From Roseiarcus sp. (lineage in GTDB: Bacteria; Pseudomonadota; Alphaproteobacteria; Rhizobiales; Beijerinckiaceae), in NCBI GenBank assembly GCA_030153205.1, contig JASLHV010000292.1, positions 1 through 6,458 on the forward strand: a DNA stretch of 6,458 bases. The letters run 5' to 3'. Below are positions 6,101 to 6,458 of this stretch, piece after piece. A program made the translations under genes and the position numbers. Positions within the stretch are counted from its first letter, which is position 1. Each line of letters opens with the position of its first letter. A model generated the notes under the pieces. It made no database searches. It had not been told where the DNA came from and saw only the letters and a program-made list of their open reading frames with translations.

Positions 6101-6458
6101 CGTGTCCGCTCGATCTGCGCCGGGACAAGGCAGATTTACGATGCGGCCATGGTAAGCCGCCCGTGCTAGCCTGGGAGCGGCTTGAAGATTTACTTCTCGT
6201 TCCGCACGGGACTCGCCCCTGATCGAGAAACTCGACGCCCGGCCGTGGAAATATGGTTGCTCGAAGCCGAGCACTGCCAACAATGGCGACGTGGAACGAC
6301 AGTTCGACAGGGGACGACATTTGTTCAAGATCCCTCAATCCGCGCTTTAACGCAAAATCGTCCCGACAGGTTGGGCGAGCTTGTTTGCGCAGCTTTTAGT
6401 CGGGGCATAGATTTGTCGGAGCCTCATCTGGGAAAAACACGATTTTCGCGCTCTGGCC
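6101..6458. other. Gene-free stretch downstream of topIB
   Basis: I find no convincing gene in these 358 bp. Two overlapping minus-strand open frames of 86 codons (6068-6338) lack any known motif, run into the end of topIB and look like chance. On the plus strand, short stop-bounded stretches read like protein (for example KLDARPWKYG around 6228-6257, ending in TAA at 6348-6350), but no start and no family could be assigned. A small hairpin, TCGAG-AAA-CTCGA, sits at 6223-6235. The far right end may be upstream DNA of a gene beyond the window. Confidence 0.5.
6113..6135 (+). terminator. Possible terminator hairpin after topIB
   Basis: ATCTGC (6113-6118) and GCAGAT (6130-6135) form a perfect 6-bp stem, extendable by one G-U pair, around an 11-nt loop. 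It begins 12 nt after the topIB stop. Only two more T bases follow the stem, so it is a weak intrinsic terminator at best; position is the main support. Confidence 0.3.

Noticed and set aside
6293..6317. GGAAC at 6293-6297 as a stress promoter for a gene beyond the window
   Set aside because: The bases at the required spacing (ACGA or CGAC) do not fit the -10 element.
6068..6338. Two overlapping 86-codon minus-strand open frames after topIB
   Set aside because: Both run into the 3' end of topIB, have low-complexity Arg/Ser/Pro-rich composition and no recognisable motif.

Overview
The window looks like chromosomal DNA of a proteobacterium, most likely an alphaproteobacterium of the Rhizobiales/Hyphomicrobiales type. 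That placement is inference. It rests on moderate to high GC, the style of the glycogen/trehalose enzymes, a bacterial-type topoisomerase IB, and a GGAAC-N16-AGTT motif resembling the alphaproteobacterial general-stress (EcfG/RpoE2) promoter. No tRNA, rRNA, CRISPR array, insertion sequence or phage gene was seen.

Layout: (1) Positions 1-1166, plus strand: the C-terminal half of the glycogen branching enzyme GlgB, cut by the window edge. (2) Positions 1226-4539, minus strand: two complete GH13 alpha-glucan/alpha-glucoside enzymes in tandem. A trehalose-synthase-like protein comes first, followed by an oligo-1,6-glucosidase/alpha-glucosidase type protein. They overlap by 4 nt (GTGA) and converge on glgB. 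(3) Positions 4540-4924: a 385-bp divergent intergenic region rich in short palindromes, with candidate promoters on both strands. (4) Positions 4925-6100, plus strand: a complete DNA topoisomerase IB with all five catalytic positions recognisable. (5) Positions 6101-6458: no convincing gene.

How it fits together: GlgB introduces alpha-1,6 branches into alpha-glucan, the TreS-like enzyme probably acts on maltose/trehalose-type disaccharides, and the alpha-glucosidase probably trims short alpha-glucosides. This makes a storage-carbon and compatible-solute cluster. In many proteobacteria glgB lies next to glgE and treS-maltokinase (the GlgE pathway), but those would lie left of the window and cannot be seen. 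Topoisomerase IB is not metabolically related. Its likely link is stress physiology, because its upstream region carries the general-stress-type promoter motif and an overlapping 7-bp dyad. I found no clearly new biological system. The most interesting items are this topIB control region and the translationally coupled pair of divergent GH13 paralogues.
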